This document shows, one piece after another, positions 32,301-41,795 of a stretch of DNA of 64,000 nucleotides. Under the pieces are notes generated by a model that had not been told where the DNA came from, searched no databases, and was given only the letters and a program-made list of their open reading frames with translations. Source of the DNA: Sphingopyxis macrogoltabida (lineage in GTDB: Bacteria; Pseudomonadota; Alphaproteobacteria; Sphingomonadales; Sphingomonadaceae); contig NZ_CP012700.1 of the NCBI RefSeq assembly GCF_001307295.1, positions 995,001 through 1,059,000 on the forward strand, written 5' to 3'. Numbering within the stretch: position 1 is the first letter of the stretch; each line of letters opens with the position of its first letter. Made by a program: the position numbers and the translations under genes.

Positions 32301-32951
32301 ATGATGGGCGAACCCAAACCCCTCGCATCGCTGAGCGCCGGCCTGCTGGCGCGCAAGGGCGCCGCGCGCCCCGCCATGCGCCGCCAGCCGCTGGGCAGCG
32401 GCCCCGCGACGCTGAACACCACCGGTTACGACGACCTTGGCTGGAACGACATGGGATATGATGTCGATCCCGACCAGTCGGCCGAACCGACGAACATGGT
32501 CGACCTGAAGCCGATGCTGGCCGGATCGGTGCTGGCGCACAATGCCGAGGCCGAACATGCGGTCGATGAAAGCGCCGGCCACGAACTCACCGATGCACTG
32601 GCGAACGAGGAAGCCTATCGGGCCGAACCGCCGGCGATCCCCGAGGTCGTCCGCCAGCAGGAATCGCTGGTCGACCGCGTCGCCGCGGTGGCGCGCAAGG
32701 TCGAACAGCGCCCCGTCGAGCGGGGGCCACGCGCGCTGCGCGCCCGCGAAAAGGCGGCGTTCACGCTGCGCCTCGACGCCGAGCGCCATCTGCGGCTGCG
32801 GCTGGCGAGTGCGGTGACCAACCGGTCTTCGCAGGTGATCCTGACCGATTTGCTCGACGAATATCTGTCGACGCTGCCCGAAATCGACGCGATGGCAAGC
32901 CGCCTCCCGGCGGCGCGTCCGACGCGCCGGACGATGCACAAGGGGGACTGA
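32301..32951 (+). CDS. ribbon-helix-helix protein, partner of ParA
   Basis: This 216-residue protein is mostly low complexity and acidic in its middle (residues ~35-140). The C-terminal part contains KAAFTLRLDAERHLRLRLAS followed by AVTNRSSQVILTDLLDEYLS, the strand-helix-helix pattern of CopG/ParB-type RHH proteins. The start has GGGGAG upstream (ATG at 32301; a second ATG at 32304). It lies between parA and the TPR-SPOR gene with gaps of 11 and 2 bp. It may be the ParA adaptor, binding DNA or another structure. Confidence 0.8.
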   Translation: MMGEPKPLASLSAGLLARKGAARPAMRRQPLGSGPATLNTTGYDDLGWNDMGYDVDPDQSAEPTNMVDLKPMLAGSVLAHNAEAEHAVDESAGHELTDALANEEAYRAEPPAIPEVVRQQESLVDRVAAVARKVEQRPVERGPRALRAREKAAFTLRLDAERHLRLRLASAVTNRSSQVILTDLLDEYLSTLPEIDAMASRLPAARPTRRTMHKGD

Positions 32952-32953
32952 CC

Positions 32954-34321
32954 ATGAAACGCAACATGCTGATGAAGCTGGCCATTTCGGGCTTCGTCCT
33001 CGGCGTGACGACCTTTGGGAACGGCACGCTCGCCTCGGCTTCGAACAAGCCGACGGTCGCCGAAAAGTCGGCGGGTGCGGCGCGTGTCGCGCTCGAAAAG
33101 GGCAAGGCGAACAAGGCGGTCGGCCATGCCGAAGCCGCGGTTGCCGCAAGCCCGCGCGACGCCGGCTATCGCGCGCTGCTCGGCCAGGCCTATCTTAACG
33201 ACGGCCGTTTCGATTCGGCTGCGGCGGCGCTTACCGAGGCGATGGAGCTCGGTGCGACCGACGCGAACACCATCCTTGCGCTGACGCTGGCGCAGATTGC
33301 GCAGGGCAAGACGCCCGATGCCGTCGCGTTGCTGAATGCCCACCAGGCGACCGTGCCCGCGCCCGACGCCGGGTTGGCGCTGGCGCTGGCGGGCGACAGC
33401 GAATCGGCGATCTATGTCCTGACCGAAGCGGCGCGTGCCGAGGGCGCGAGCGCCCGCACGCGGCAGAATCTGGCGCTGGCCTTCGCGCTGTCGGGCCGCT
33501 GGGCGCAGGCCCGCGTACTCGCCGCGCAGGATCTGTCGCTCGCAAAGCTCGACGCGCGCATGGGCGAATGGTCGAAACTCGCATCGCAGCCCGACGCGCG
33601 CCTGCGTGTCGCGACGCTGATCGGCACGAAGGCGAAGGCCGACACCGGCATGCCGGTCCGTCTCGCGCTGGCCAATGCGCCTGAGTTGCGGATGGCCGCC
33701 GCGGCGGACGACAAGGTCGTGCTTGCCGCCGCCGACCCGGCGCCGGTCGAGAGCTACGCCCCGCCGCCGCCCGTGCTGGCGAGCGCCGACACCAGCATCC
33801 GTACGGTCGAACTGCCGATGCCGCAGCGCGACGAGAATGGCGTCGTCCCGGTGACCGAACTGCCGCAGCCGTCAGCGGCTCCGGACGTGATCATGGCCGA
33901 CGCAGCGCCCTATCGCGCCGCACCCGGCGCACCCGCCGAAACCGTGCGCCCCGCGCAGGCGCAGGCGCTCGAGCTCGCGACGCGGATCGTTCCCGCCGCC
34001 TTCAATTCCAAGAAGCCGAACGGTTGGGCCGTCCAGCTCGGCGCCTATGACAGCCTTGGCATCGCCAAGGAAAAATGGGACGTGCTGAAAAAGCGGAACA
34101 GCATGCTCACCAGCTTCCCGGCGTCCAGCCATGCGGCGGTCGTGAAGGGGCGCACCTTCTATCGCCTGACGGTCAACGGCCTGGCAACGCGCGGCGACGC
34201 GACCGAGATGTGCCGCCAACTGAAAGCGCAGGGGCAGGTGTGCTTCATCCGCCAGATGGGCGGCGCCGAAAACATCCAGTGGGCCGCGAAATCGAGCCCG
34301 CTGCGCCTCGCGTCGCGATAG
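32954..34321 (+). CDS. secreted TPR and SPOR-domain protein
   Basis: This 455-residue protein has a signal peptide (MKRNMLMKLAISGFVLGVTT), then TPR-like helical repeats (residues ~35-210: GKANKAVGHAEAAVAASPRD, YRALLGQAYLNDGRFDSAAA). A linker rich in Ala and Pro follows and a C-terminal SPOR domain (GWAVQLGAYDSLGIAKEKWD, FYRLTVNGLATRGDATEMCR). It resembles the divergent Sel1-SPOR protein in design. With parA and the RHH gene it forms an apparent three-gene operon. Confidence 0.9.
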   Translation: MKRNMLMKLAISGFVLGVTTFGNGTLASASNKPTVAEKSAGAARVALEKGKANKAVGHAEAAVAASPRDAGYRALLGQAYLNDGRFDSAAAALTEAMELGATDANTILALTLAQIAQGKTPDAVALLNAHQATVPAPDAGLALALAGDSESAIYVLTEAARAEGASARTRQNLALAFALSGRWAQARVLAAQDLSLAKLDARMGEWSKLASQPDARLRVATLIGTKAKADTGMPVRLALANAPELRMAAAADDKVVLAAADPAPVESYAPPPPVLASADTSIRTVELPMPQRDENGVVPVTELPQPSAAPDVIMADAAPYRAAPGAPAETVRPAQAQALELATRIVPAAFNSKKPNGWAVQLGAYDSLGIAKEKWDVLKKRNSMLTSFPASSHAAVVKGRTFYRLTVNGLATRGDATEMCRQLKAQGQVCFIRQMGGAENIQWAAKSSPLRLASR

Positions 34322-34521
34322 TTTCGACACTCCGGGGGGAGTGGACCGAGGAAGGGGCGTGGCCGGCAGGCTGCGCCCCTTCGCCTTGTCCATTGCGGCG
34401 GCCGGCGCGAAAGGTTTCGCAACAGTACCAAATTTATTTTGTACCGAATTGAGATGAAATATATTGATAAGTAACAAAATGATGCTTAGGCGGCAGCCGC
34501 TAACAGTGGACGGAGTTTATT

Positions 34522-34755
34522 ATGAATCTTTTGAAGAAGGCTGCGATCTCCCTCGCGGCAACCTCGATGGTTATGGCGCCGGTTGTGGCTTCGGCTGCGC
34601 CCGTGGCGGCTGTTGAAGGCACGCGCGCGACCTCGACGGTCGAAGGCCAGAACGAACTCGACAATTCGACCTGGCTCTATGGTCTGATCGCGCTGGCCGC
34701 GATCATCGGTCTCGTGCTGATCCTCGACGACAAGGACAATCCGGCGAGCGTCTGA
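34522..34755 (+). CDS. small secreted or membrane protein, 77 residues
   Basis: The protein has a signal peptide (MNLLKKAAISLAATSMVMAP, cut near ASAAPV), a short polar stretch and one membrane helix (LYGLIALAAIIGLVLILDDK) with an acidic C-terminus. No family was recognised, though similar small proteins are common in sphingomonads. An AT-rich upstream region (34430-34521) looks like a strong promoter, and a terminator follows at 34780-34807, so it is a single-gene unit that could be highly expressed. Confidence 0.8.
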   Translation: MNLLKKAAISLAATSMVMAPVVASAAPVAAVEGTRATSTVEGQNELDNSTWLYGLIALAAIIGLVLILDDKDNPASV

Positions 34756-34779
34756 TCCTTTCGCCGGACAGATGATGAA

Positions 34780-34807
34780 GGCTCCGTCGAAAGACGGGGC
34801 CTTTTTT
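34780..34807 (+). terminator. Rho-independent terminator
   Basis: GGCTCCGTC (34780-34788) and GACGGGGCC (34793-34801) pair with one T-G wobble around GAAA, followed by six T. Confidence 0.9.
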
Positions 34808-34882
34808 GTGCCCGTCGTATTACCTGGAAATGGGTGGAGCGGTCGCCGCTTTGGGTGGGGAGCTGTCGTTGCCTCCCCCGCA

Positions 34883-34915
34883 TTCGTCATCCCGAATCAA
34901 GTCCGGGATGACGAA
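34883..34915. repeat. short REP-type inverted repeat
   Basis: TTCGTCATCCCG and CGGGATGACGAA flank AATCAAGTC. It is a shorter member of the CGTCACCCCGG family, between the small membrane protein and the dihydroorotase-like gene. Confidence 0.75.
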
Positions 34916-34958
34916 TGGAAAGGTCCACTACCCGAAGAAAGCAGACGCCGGAGAGCGC

Positions 34959-36182
34959 CTAGCGGATGCGCAGGCCGCCCTTCCACATCGCGGTCGCGCG
35001 GCCTTGCACCGGCATGCCGTCGAAGGGGGTGTTGCCCGCCCAGGCCGCCATTTTCTTGGCATCGACCTGCCAGGGCGTTCCGTCGTTGACGAGGATCAGG
35101 TCGGCTTCCATGCCCACGGCGAGGCGGCCGGCATCGACGCCGAGGAGGCAGGCGGGGGTGGCCGCGAGCAGTTCGAACAGGCGTCCCGGAGAAATATCGC
35201 CGTCGCGGACGAGGCCCAGGCCGAGCGCGAGCAGCGTCTCGGCGCCCGCCATGCCGGGCAACGCTTCGGCGAAGGGGAGGCGCTTGTCCTCGGGGCCGCG
35301 CGGGTCGTGGCCGGAGGCGAGGATGTCGATCGTGCCGTCGGCGATTGCGGCGAGGCACGCCTGACGGTCGTCCTCGCTGCGCAGCGGCGGCGACAGGCGC
35401 GCGAAGGTACGGAAATCGCCGATTGCCGTATCCGAGAGCAGCAGGTGTGCGGGGGTGATGCCGCAGAGGACGGGCAAGCCCTTCGCCTTGGCGGCGCGGA
35501 TCAGGTCGAGCCCGCGCGCGGTCGTGACCTGACGGAAATGGACGGGCGCGCCGGTTTCCTCGACCAGCGCGAGGTCGCGCGTGATCGCTATCGCTTCGGC
35601 GATGGCGGGGGCAGAGGACAGGCCGAGCCGGGTCGCCATCTCGCCGTCGGTGGCAACGGCACCCGCCGTCAGCCCTTCATCCTCGGCATGGATGATCGTG
35701 ACGAGGCCGAGCGAGGCGGCATAGGTCAGCACGCGCCGCATGACGCCGCTGTCGGGGATGCGGTTGCGGCCGGTCGCGATGGCGCGCGCGCCGGCCTGCT
35801 TCATCAGGCCGATTTCGGCGAGTTCGCGGCCTTCGAGCCCCTTGGTCGCGGCGGCGAGGGGGTGGACCCAGAGGTCGGGCTTGCCGCCCTTGGCGGCGCG
35901 CTCGACGAGCCCGGCGCTGTCGAGCGGCCCGCTGTCGGGCATCAGCGCGGCGCGCGTGATGCCGCCGAAGTGGAAGGCGGGCTTGTCGGTGGCAAAGACG
36001 CCGAGATCGATGATTCCGGGGGCGAGCCACTGGCCGCGAGCGTCCACGGTTTCGGTGCCTTCGGGAACTTCGGCCGGGTCGAGCGCGGCGATGCGGCCAT
36101 CGATGACGAGCAGGCTGCCCGGACGCGGCGTGTCGCCGTCGACCAGCAGCGCGCCGGTGATGTGGAGCGGTTTCAGTTCCAT
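34959..36182 (-). CDS. dihydroorotase homologue lacking zinc ligands (PyrX-like)
   Basis: This 407-residue amidohydrolase-fold protein starts at 36182 ([20 protein letters not shown]); the open frame extends further upstream but only as antisense to pyrB. The HxH of active dihydroorotases after GIID is missing ([19 protein letters not shown]), and the usual Asp-His end is replaced by [20 protein letters not shown]. It overlaps pyrB by 10 bp. In several bacteria an inactive homologue (PyrX/PyrC') forms a complex with PyrB, and this is the likely role; a separate active dihydroorotase would be needed. Confidence 0.85.
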   Translation of the reverse strand: MELKPLHITGALLVDGDTPRPGSLLVIDGRIAALDPAEVPEGTETVDARGQWLAPGIIDLGVFATDKPAFHFGGITRAALMPDSGPLDSAGLVERAAKGGKPDLWVHPLAAATKGLEGRELAEIGLMKQAGARAIATGRNRIPDSGVMRRVLTYAASLGLVTIIHAEDEGLTAGAVATDGEMATRLGLSSAPAIAEAIAITRDLALVEETGAPVHFRQVTTARGLDLIRAAKAKGLPVLCGITPAHLLLSDTAIGDFRTFARLSPPLRSEDDRQACLAAIADGTIDILASGHDPRGPEDKRLPFAEALPGMAGAETLLALGLGLVRDGDISPGRLFELLAATPACLLGVDAGRLAVGMEADLILVNDGTPWQVDAKKMAAWAGNTPFDGMPVQGRATAMWKGGLRIR

Positions 36183-37168
36183 CCCGGCACTCCCCGCTTG
36201 CGGCGCGTCAATATGTCGAGGCACGCCATGCGGACCGCGACCCCCATTTCGACCTGCTCGGTGATTGTCGAGCGTTTGACATCGTCGGCGACGCTGCTGT
36301 CGATCTCCACCCCGCGGTTCATCGGGCCGGGGTGCATGACGATCGCATCGGGTTTCGCTTTTTCGAGCCGCTTCGGGGTCAGGCCGTAGAGCGCATGATA
36401 TTCGCGCGCCGACGGTAGGTAGGCGCCGTCCATGCGCTCGTTCTGGAGGCGGAGCATCATCACGACGTCGGCGTCCTTGATGCCTTCGTCCATGTCGGCG
36501 AAGGTCGTGACATGCATGCGGTCGATCGCCGGCGGGGTGAGCGTCGGCGGCGCGACGATCCGTACCTCGTTGCCGAGCAGCGTCAGCGCGAGGATGTTCG
36601 AGCGTGCAACGCGGCTGTGGAGGACGTCGCCGCAGATGGCGATGGTGAGGCCCTCGACCCGGCCCTTGCGGCGCCGGATGGTCAGCGCGTCGAGCAGCGC
36701 CTGCGTCGGATGTTCGTGGCGGCCGTCGCCGGCGTTGAGCACCGGACAATCGACCTTGTCGGCGATCAGTTGCACCGCGCCCGAGCTTTGATGGCGGATG
36801 ACGATGGCGTCGGCGCGCATCGCGTTGAGCGTCATCGCGGTGTCGATCAGCGTCTCGCCCTTCTTCACGCTCGACTGTGCGGCGTGCATGTTGACGACGT
36901 CGGCGCCGAGGCGCTTTCCGGCGATTTCGAAAGACAGCAGGGTGCGCGTCGAATTTTCGAAAAAGGCGTTGATGATCGTCAGCCCGGCGAGCCGGTCGTC
37001 ATGTTTGGCGGCGCCGCTGCGGTTCATCTCGACCCATTGTTCGGCGGCGTCGAGGACGTAGGAAATCTCCCACGGCGTGAGCTGGGCGATGCCGGTGAGG
37101 TGGCGATGGCGAAAGGCATCGCCGCCGGGCGGATAATCGCTGGCGGGTCGGATGGTTGTGTTTGTCAT
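36173..37168 (-). CDS. pyrB: aspartate carbamoyltransferase catalytic chain
   Basis: This 331-residue protein catalyses carbamoyl phosphate plus aspartate to carbamoyl aspartate in pyrimidine synthesis. The carbamoyl-phosphate motif is [20 protein letters not shown], with later [21 protein letters not shown] and [14 protein letters not shown]. The start is the ATG at 37168 ([20 protein letters not shown]). The same frame is open upstream into the DUF1294-like gene without any stop, so a fused product is formally possible. It overlaps the dihydroorotase-like gene by 10 bp. No pyrI regulatory chain is present. Confidence 0.95.
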   Translation of the reverse strand: MTNTTIRPASDYPPGGDAFRHRHLTGIAQLTPWEISYVLDAAEQWVEMNRSGAAKHDDRLAGLTIINAFFENSTRTLLSFEIAGKRLGADVVNMHAAQSSVKKGETLIDTAMTLNAMRADAIVIRHQSSGAVQLIADKVDCPVLNAGDGRHEHPTQALLDALTIRRRKGRVEGLTIAICGDVLHSRVARSNILALTLLGNEVRIVAPPTLTPPAIDRMHVTTFADMDEGIKDADVVMMLRLQNERMDGAYLPSAREYHALYGLTPKRLEKAKPDAIVMHPGPMNRGVEIDSSVADDVKRSTITEQVEMGVAVRMACLDILTRRKRGVPGWN

Positions 37169-37618
37169 TAAAGCCGAGCGTCTAGGCCGGAGTCGCGATA
37201 ATCGCAAGTTGTTGCGTGCGAAAATCGCACATCGACTTCTTTCTTGTATTCCCGCGGAGGCGGAGATCCAGAGCGTTGCAAGACGGCTTATCGGTGCTCT
37301 GGGTCCCCGCCTTCGCGGGGACACGTGCCAATGGCGGAACAGCGGGTCGAGAAACCCAAACGTCCAAAGCCCGAGCAGGACGATTTCCGCACCGCAAAGC
37401 ATGACCATCTTTGTCGCAAACGGCTGTTTTCGCGTCTTGTGTCGCACGATGCGCGAGGCGGCATAGGTCCCGATCGCGCCGCCGAGCCACGACCAGCCGA
37501 GCAGGGTGCTTTCCGCTATCCGGCGCACACCTGCTTCGGCGCGGCGCTTGTCGGCGACCATCAGGCCAAAGGCGATGCCGTTCGCGGCAGCGAGCCAATA
37601 GAGGAAATAGCGGATCAA
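37169..37618 (-). CDS. DUF1294 membrane protein, stop codon lost to a repeat
   Basis: The TTG at 37618 overlaps the ruvX stop by 4 bases (TTGA). The first ~97 residues look like a DUF1294 protein: three hydrophobic segments with [40 protein letters not shown] and KPFATK-like [20 protein letters not shown]. Conserved sequence ends near RHW at about 37328, where a palindromic repeat (37247-37325) begins. From there the frame runs through the repeat and on in frame into pyrB with no stop. Either the tail is a tolerated extension with a downstream internal start for pyrB, or a DUF1294-PyrB fusion is made. Confidence 0.65.
37247..37325. repeat. REP-type inverted repeat (CCCGCGGAGGCGGAGATCC family)
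   Basis: CCCGCGGAGGCGGAGATCC (37251-37269) pairs imperfectly with GGTCCCCGCCTTCGCGGGGA (37302-37321) around a ~32-base centre. It has no stop in the frame used by the DUF1294-like gene. Confidence 0.75.
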
Positions 37619-38076
37619 GCCCGGGTCAGGGCGTCGATTGCGCCCTGCAGAATGAAGGCGGCGGCGGCGCTGTCGACGCGTTCGGCGCGTTTGGCGCGGC
37701 TGACGTCGGCGGCGATCATCGCGCGCTCGACCGCGGCGGTCGACCAGCGTTCGTCCCAGAGGAGGAGGGGGAGGGCGAGCGGGGCGAGGTTGCGCGCGAA
37801 GGCGCGGGTGCTTTGGGTACGCGGGCTGTCGCTGCCGTCCATGTTGAGGGGGAGGCCGACGACGAGGCCGGTGATCGAATGCGCGGCGACGAGCATCCTG
37901 AGCGCGTCGAGGTCGGCCGAGAATTTCTTGCGGACGATCGTCTTGTCGGGAGTCGCGAAGCTCCAGCCGGCGTCGCAGAAGGCGACGCCGATCGTCTTGG
38001 TGCCGACGTCGAGGCCCATCAGGCGGCCGCCGTTCGGGAGCGCGGCGGCAAAGTCGGGAGCGGTGGTGGTGATCAT
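37615..38076 (-). CDS. ruvX: Holliday junction resolvase-like RuvX/YqgF
   Basis: This 153-residue RNase H-like protein starts at 38076 ([20 protein letters not shown]) with GAGGGGG just upstream. [20 protein letters not shown] has the first catalytic Asp, [20 protein letters not shown] the middle motif, and [16 protein letters not shown] with [17 protein letters not shown] the later acidic residues. It acts in 16S rRNA 5'-end maturation and has been reported as a resolvase. It is translationally coupled to the DUF1294-like gene. Confidence 0.95.
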   Translation of the reverse strand: MITTTAPDFAAALPNGGRLMGLDVGTKTIGVAFCDAGWSFATPDKTIVRKKFSADLDALRMLVAAHSITGLVVGLPLNMDGSDSPRTQSTRAFARNLAPLALPLLLWDERWSTAAVERAMIAADVSRAKRAERVDSAAAAFILQGAIDALTRA

Positions 38077-38090
38077 CACCCCCTCTCTAT

Positions 38091-38170
38091 CCGTTCGTGT
38101 CGAGCGAAGTCGAGACACCGTGAGGGCAGGCGCTTCTTCTGGGCATCTCGACTTCGCTCGATGCGAACGG
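38091..38170. repeat. REP-type inverted repeat (CCGTTCGTGTCGAGC family)
   Basis: CCGTTCGTGTCGAGCGAAGT and the complementary end ACTTCGCTCGATGCGAACGG form inverted arms (with GAGACAC against GCATCTC inside). The same element occurs at 50726-50808. Confidence 0.85.
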
Positions 38171-38172
38171 AA

Positions 38173-39456
38173 TCAGGTTTTCGGTGCCGCAGCTAGCGGG
38201 GCTGTCGGAGCAGCCGGAGCGGGCAACGGCGCCGCCGCCGGCGGTACCGGCGAGGGCTTGCCTTCGAACGTCGCGAGGCGCCGCAGCACGTCGGCGCGGA
38301 CGTTCGCCCAGAACAGCGTGATGTCGAAGACGTGGTAATTATTGCCCGGCAGCACATAGCTTGGCGCATAATCCTTGGCGACCTCGGCATCGCCGATCAT
38401 CAGCAGACCGCGCGTATCGTCGCATTTCGCGCCGATCTTGCCCGCGACGAGCGACCCCTTCTTGAAGCCGTCGGCGGGCTTGAGCGTGCCGATATTGGCC
38501 TCCGGGCCCGCCGCGGTATCGGGGATGCCGGTGAGCGGATTGGTGCACAGCATGCGCGTGCCCGCGCGCGGGCGGCCGTCGTAGCCGATCGTGCCGTCAT
38601 AGGCGTCGGTGACCATGATCGGATCGGCGGGCTCGGCGAAGGTGGCCCAACTGATCAGGCAACCCTTTTGCTCGGGGGTCTGGCAGGCGGGGAGGCCAAG
38701 CGCCGCGATGTCGGTATCGACGCTGATCGGCCAGCCGATGATGTAAGCGGCGACAATCCGCTTCGCGAGCGGGGTGCCGGCGATGCGGTTCTTGATCAGC
38801 GTTTCGATGTGCAGCGCGCCCTGGCTGTGCCCGGCGAGGATGATCGGCCGGTTTTTGGGCTGCGCGGCGAGGAAAGCGTCGAAGGCCTGTTCGACGTCGC
38901 GATAGGCGGCATCGATCGCCTTGCCCGCGGTCACGCGATCCTCGGCGAGGAAGGCACCGAGCGTCGCCTGGCGGTAGCGCGGGGCCCAGAGTTCGCCGGC
39001 GTCGCCGAAAGCGCTCGCCATGCCCTGCATGAACAGGGTGGTGCGGTAATTGGCGTCGCGGTCTTCGAGCGGCGCGTTCCAGCTCGACTTGCTGTAATAG
39101 CTGGTCGGGTGGACGAAGAAGATCGCGGCATCGCCCTTGGCCGCGGCGGCTTCGGCGGGGGCGGTTGTCGTCGCGGCGCGGGCGGGCGGGATCAGCTTGT
39201 CGCCGTCGGCCTTGGCAGCCGCATCGCCTTCCGCCGGCGGGCGCCAGTTCGACGGGTCGTTTTCGAGACCCGGGCGCGAAATCCACATCGCAGGATCGTC
39301 ATAGGCGTTGGGGGCGATTGCAGCCTGCGGTTTGAATTCCGTCGACGGCACGAAGGCGACGCGGCCGAACCAGCCGGGGGCGAGTTGCCAGGCGATGCCG
39401 ATACCGAGGACGAGGATGATGATCGCGGCGATGAGGTAGAGGAATTTGCGGGCCAT
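38173..39456 (-). CDS. DUF3089 alpha/beta-hydrolase-like protein
   Basis: This 427-residue protein has an N-terminal membrane anchor (MARKFLYLIAAIIILVLGIG). The body matches DUF3089: AIFFVHPTSYYSKSSWNAPL, ANYRTTLFMQGMASAFGDAG, then the lipase-like elbow PIILAGHSQGALHIETLIKN with Ser in GHSQG, and ISWATFAEPADP with NPLTGIPDTA. The C-terminus has a Pro/Ala tail. It is probably a periplasm-facing esterase; substrate unknown. A single gene between two repeats. Confidence 0.9.
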   Translation of the reverse strand: MARKFLYLIAAIIILVLGIGIAWQLAPGWFGRVAFVPSTEFKPQAAIAPNAYDDPAMWISRPGLENDPSNWRPPAEGDAAAKADGDKLIPPARAATTTAPAEAAAAKGDAAIFFVHPTSYYSKSSWNAPLEDRDANYRTTLFMQGMASAFGDAGELWAPRYRQATLGAFLAEDRVTAGKAIDAAYRDVEQAFDAFLAAQPKNRPIILAGHSQGALHIETLIKNRIAGTPLAKRIVAAYIIGWPISVDTDIAALGLPACQTPEQKGCLISWATFAEPADPIMVTDAYDGTIGYDGRPRAGTRMLCTNPLTGIPDTAAGPEANIGTLKPADGFKKGSLVAGKIGAKCDDTRGLLMIGDAEVAKDYAPSYVLPGNNYHVFDITLFWANVRADVLRRLATFEGKPSPVPPAAAPLPAPAAPTAPLAAAPKT

Positions 39457-39511
39457 TTGGGCTCCATGGGGAGAAAAAGTTTGGGCGCTATCTAGCGGCC
39501 CTTCAAATACT

Positions 39512-39614
39512 CGTCACCCTGAACTTGGTTCAGGGTCCACGGCCCAAGGTGCGATGATATGCGGCGCGTGTCGGGATGGCAGGCCATGGATGCTGAAACA
39601 AGTTCAGCATGACG
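39512..39614. repeat. REP-type inverted repeat with lower-GC variant
   Basis: CGTCACCCTGAACTTGGTTC and the mirror end GAAACAAGTTCAGCATGACG form inverted arms about a ~60-base centre. It is a relative of the CGTCACCCCGG family. Confidence 0.75.
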
Positions 39615-39637
39615 AAATTGGAAGTTAGACATTGGGC

Positions 39638-41419
39638 ATGACCGACGCCCCCGCAAGCACGCCCGCCCCCGATTCGCCCCGGCTCGCCTCGGTACGCCTC
39701 GACGAAAATGACGCACCCTGGCCGTTGCGCCCGTGGATCATGGCGGCGATCGGGGCGCTCGCGGGGCTATTGTTTCACATGCTTGTCGACCGTCAATATG
39801 TCGCCGAACCGGCGCCGCTGCTCGACGCGCTTGCGGCCTTTATCGCCGTTTCAACGGTGGTTTTCCTGCTCGGCGTCGAAATCCGCCGCTGGCACTGGGC
39901 GCTGGGTTTCGCGCTGCTTTGGGGCGCGGTGATGGGGCTGATCAGCGGCTATTCGGCGGGTTACAATCTCAATGGGTCGCCGATCGAATGGCCGTTCTGG
40001 TCAGGAATCCTGGCGGTGCTCGTCGCGACGCCGCTGTTCCAGACGCGCCGCGACGTCGCGCGCGACTGGCGCTTCTGGAGGCTGTGGCAGATGCCGTACG
40101 AGCGGCTGCACAGCCATGCCTGGACCGACGCGGTGATCGGCGCGGCGGGGCTTGTCTTCGTCGGCATCACCTTTCTGCTCGTCGTGCTGATCGGGCAGAT
40201 GTTCAAGCTGATCGGAATCGACCTGATCGAGCGCTTGCTGAACGGCGAATGGTTCGGCTGGATGCTCGCGGGCGCGGCGTTCGGCGGCGCGGTCGGGCTG
40301 CTGCGCGAGCGCGACAAGCTGGTCGCGACCTTACAGCGGCTGGTGATGATCGTGCTCGGCGTGCTGGCGCCGGTTCTGGCGGCCGCGCTGGCGCTGTTCC
40401 TGCTGTCGCTGCTTGGCACCGGGCTGACGCCGCTCTGGGATTCGGGGTTTTCGACCGCGGCGTTGATGATGGCGGCGGCGGCGTTCGCAGTGCTGCTCGC
40501 CAATGCGGTGATCGGCAACGGGCGCGACGACCGGTCCGCGAACCGCTTCCTGCAGATCGCGGCGGCGGTGCTGGTCGCGGCGGTGCTGCCGCTCGCGGTC
40601 ATCGCCTTTTATTCGATGCATTTGCGCGTCATTCAGTACGGCTGGACGCCCGAGCGCATCTGGGGCGTGATCGCGGCGATCATCGCGCTCGCTTATGGCG
40701 CGGCGGGATTGTGGTCGGTTGCGAAGGGGCGCCGCGATTTTGACGATCTGCTGCGGCCTTTGCAGCAGAAGCTGGCGATCGGATTGATGCTGCTGGCGCT
40801 GTTCCTCGCGTTGCCGGCGATGGATTTCGGCGCGATTTCGACGCGCGACCAGTTGGCGCGATTGAAAACCGGGACGACGAAGGCCGAGACGTTCGACTGG
40901 GCGGCGCTGGCGTTCGATTTCGGGCCTGCCGGGCGGCGGGCGCTCGCCGATCTGGCGAAGTCGCCCGACAAGGCGCGCGCCGGGCTGGCGAAATGGGCGC
41001 TCGCCGCGAAGAATCGCTGGGACCTGAACGTCCCGGGCGAGGCCGTCAATGCCGCCGATGTGACCTATGGCGCCAAGCCGATCCGCGACAAGGTGCGGGT
41101 GCTGCCGGCGGGGCAGCGATTGCCGCCCGAGGCCTATGCGGCGCTCGATACGCGCGGCCAGTGCAAGACCGCGCCGTGCGCTGCCTATGTGCTGGGTCCC
41201 GACCGCATCGTCGTGGCCGGACGCGGCAACAATGTCGTGCTGTTCGCGCGCGATGCAAAGACCGGCGAATGGGCCGAGGATTATGAAGGGTTTCGCGGCG
41301 GCGCGATCGCGGAGGGTCTGACGCCGGGCGAACTCGAAAAGGCGGCGATCGAGGTGCGGCCGGTCGAGCGGCGGCAGCTCTTCGTCAACGGCAAGCCGCT
41401 CGGCGAGGATTTCGAGTGA
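39638..41419 (+). CDS. DUF4153 membrane protein
   Basis: This 593-residue protein has about 11 membrane helices in its first 420 residues, with features such as [40 protein letters not shown] and [13 protein letters not shown] that fit DUF4153. The last ~170 residues are soluble (from [20 protein letters not shown]), probably periplasmic. Function unknown. ATG at 39638 is preferred to a TTG six bases upstream. It lies upstream of gatCAB with a 73-bp gap. Confidence 0.85.
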   Translation: MTDAPASTPAPDSPRLASVRLDENDAPWPLRPWIMAAIGALAGLLFHMLVDRQYVAEPAPLLDALAAFIAVSTVVFLLGVEIRRWHWALGFALLWGAVMGLISGYSAGYNLNGSPIEWPFWSGILAVLVATPLFQTRRDVARDWRFWRLWQMPYERLHSHAWTDAVIGAAGLVFVGITFLLVVLIGQMFKLIGIDLIERLLNGEWFGWMLAGAAFGGAVGLLRERDKLVATLQRLVMIVLGVLAPVLAAALALFLLSLLGTGLTPLWDSGFSTAALMMAAAAFAVLLANAVIGNGRDDRSANRFLQIAAAVLVAAVLPLAVIAFYSMHLRVIQYGWTPERIWGVIAAIIALAYGAAGLWSVAKGRRDFDDLLRPLQQKLAIGLMLLALFLALPAMDFGAISTRDQLARLKTGTTKAETFDWAALAFDFGPAGRRALADLAKSPDKARAGLAKWALAAKNRWDLNVPGEAVNAADVTYGAKPIRDKVRVLPAGQRLPPEAYAALDTRGQCKTAPCAAYVLGPDRIVVAGRGNNVVLFARDAKTGEWAEDYEGFRGGAIAEGLTPGELEKAAIEVRPVERRQLFVNGKPLGEDFE

Positions 41420-41492
41420 GAATCGCGCGCCTGCCTTGAAGCGCGCGGGGGAGGATGCTAGCGGCGCAGCTTCTCCCGATAAGGCGACTAGA

Positions 41493-41795
41493 ATGGCAAT
41501 CGATCAGGCAACAGTGAGGAAAATCGCGTCGCTGGCGCGCATCGCGATCAGCGATGCGGAAGCCGCCGCGATGGAAGGCGAATTGAACGGCATTCTGGGC
41601 TGGGTCGAGCAACTCGGCGAGGTCGATGTGACCGGGGTCGAACCGATGACTGCGGTGATCCCGAACAACCTGCGGCTGCGCGACGACGTCGTCGACGCCG
41701 ACCCGCTGACCGGCGGCAACCGCCGCGACGATATTCTCGCCAATGCGCCTGCGCCGCAGCATGGGTTCTTTGGCGTTCCCAAGGTAATCGAATAA
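41493..41795 (+). CDS. gatC: Asp-tRNA(Asn)/Glu-tRNA(Gln) amidotransferase subunit C
   Basis: This 100-residue protein begins [20 protein letters not shown], the conserved GatC helix. [20 protein letters not shown] and PLRDD-like [20 protein letters not shown] with [16 protein letters not shown] complete it. It is a scaffold that wraps GatA and GatB. Its stop overlaps the gatA start (TAATG). Confidence 0.96.
   Translation: MAIDQATVRKIASLARIAISDAEAAAMEGELNGILGWVEQLGEVDVTGVEPMTAVIPNNLRLRDDVVDADPLTGGNRRDDILANAPAPQHGFFGVPKVIE

Noticed and set aside
31567..32951. Plasmid-type parAB with parS
   Set aside because: The partner lacks ParB motifs (no GERRxRA or ParB N-terminal domain) and no parS-like 16-bp palindrome is visible, so it is described as an orphan ParA with an RHH protein.
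38091..38170. Rho-independent terminator after the DUF3089 gene
   Set aside because: The inverted repeat has no T-run and recurs at 50726, so it is a dispersed element.
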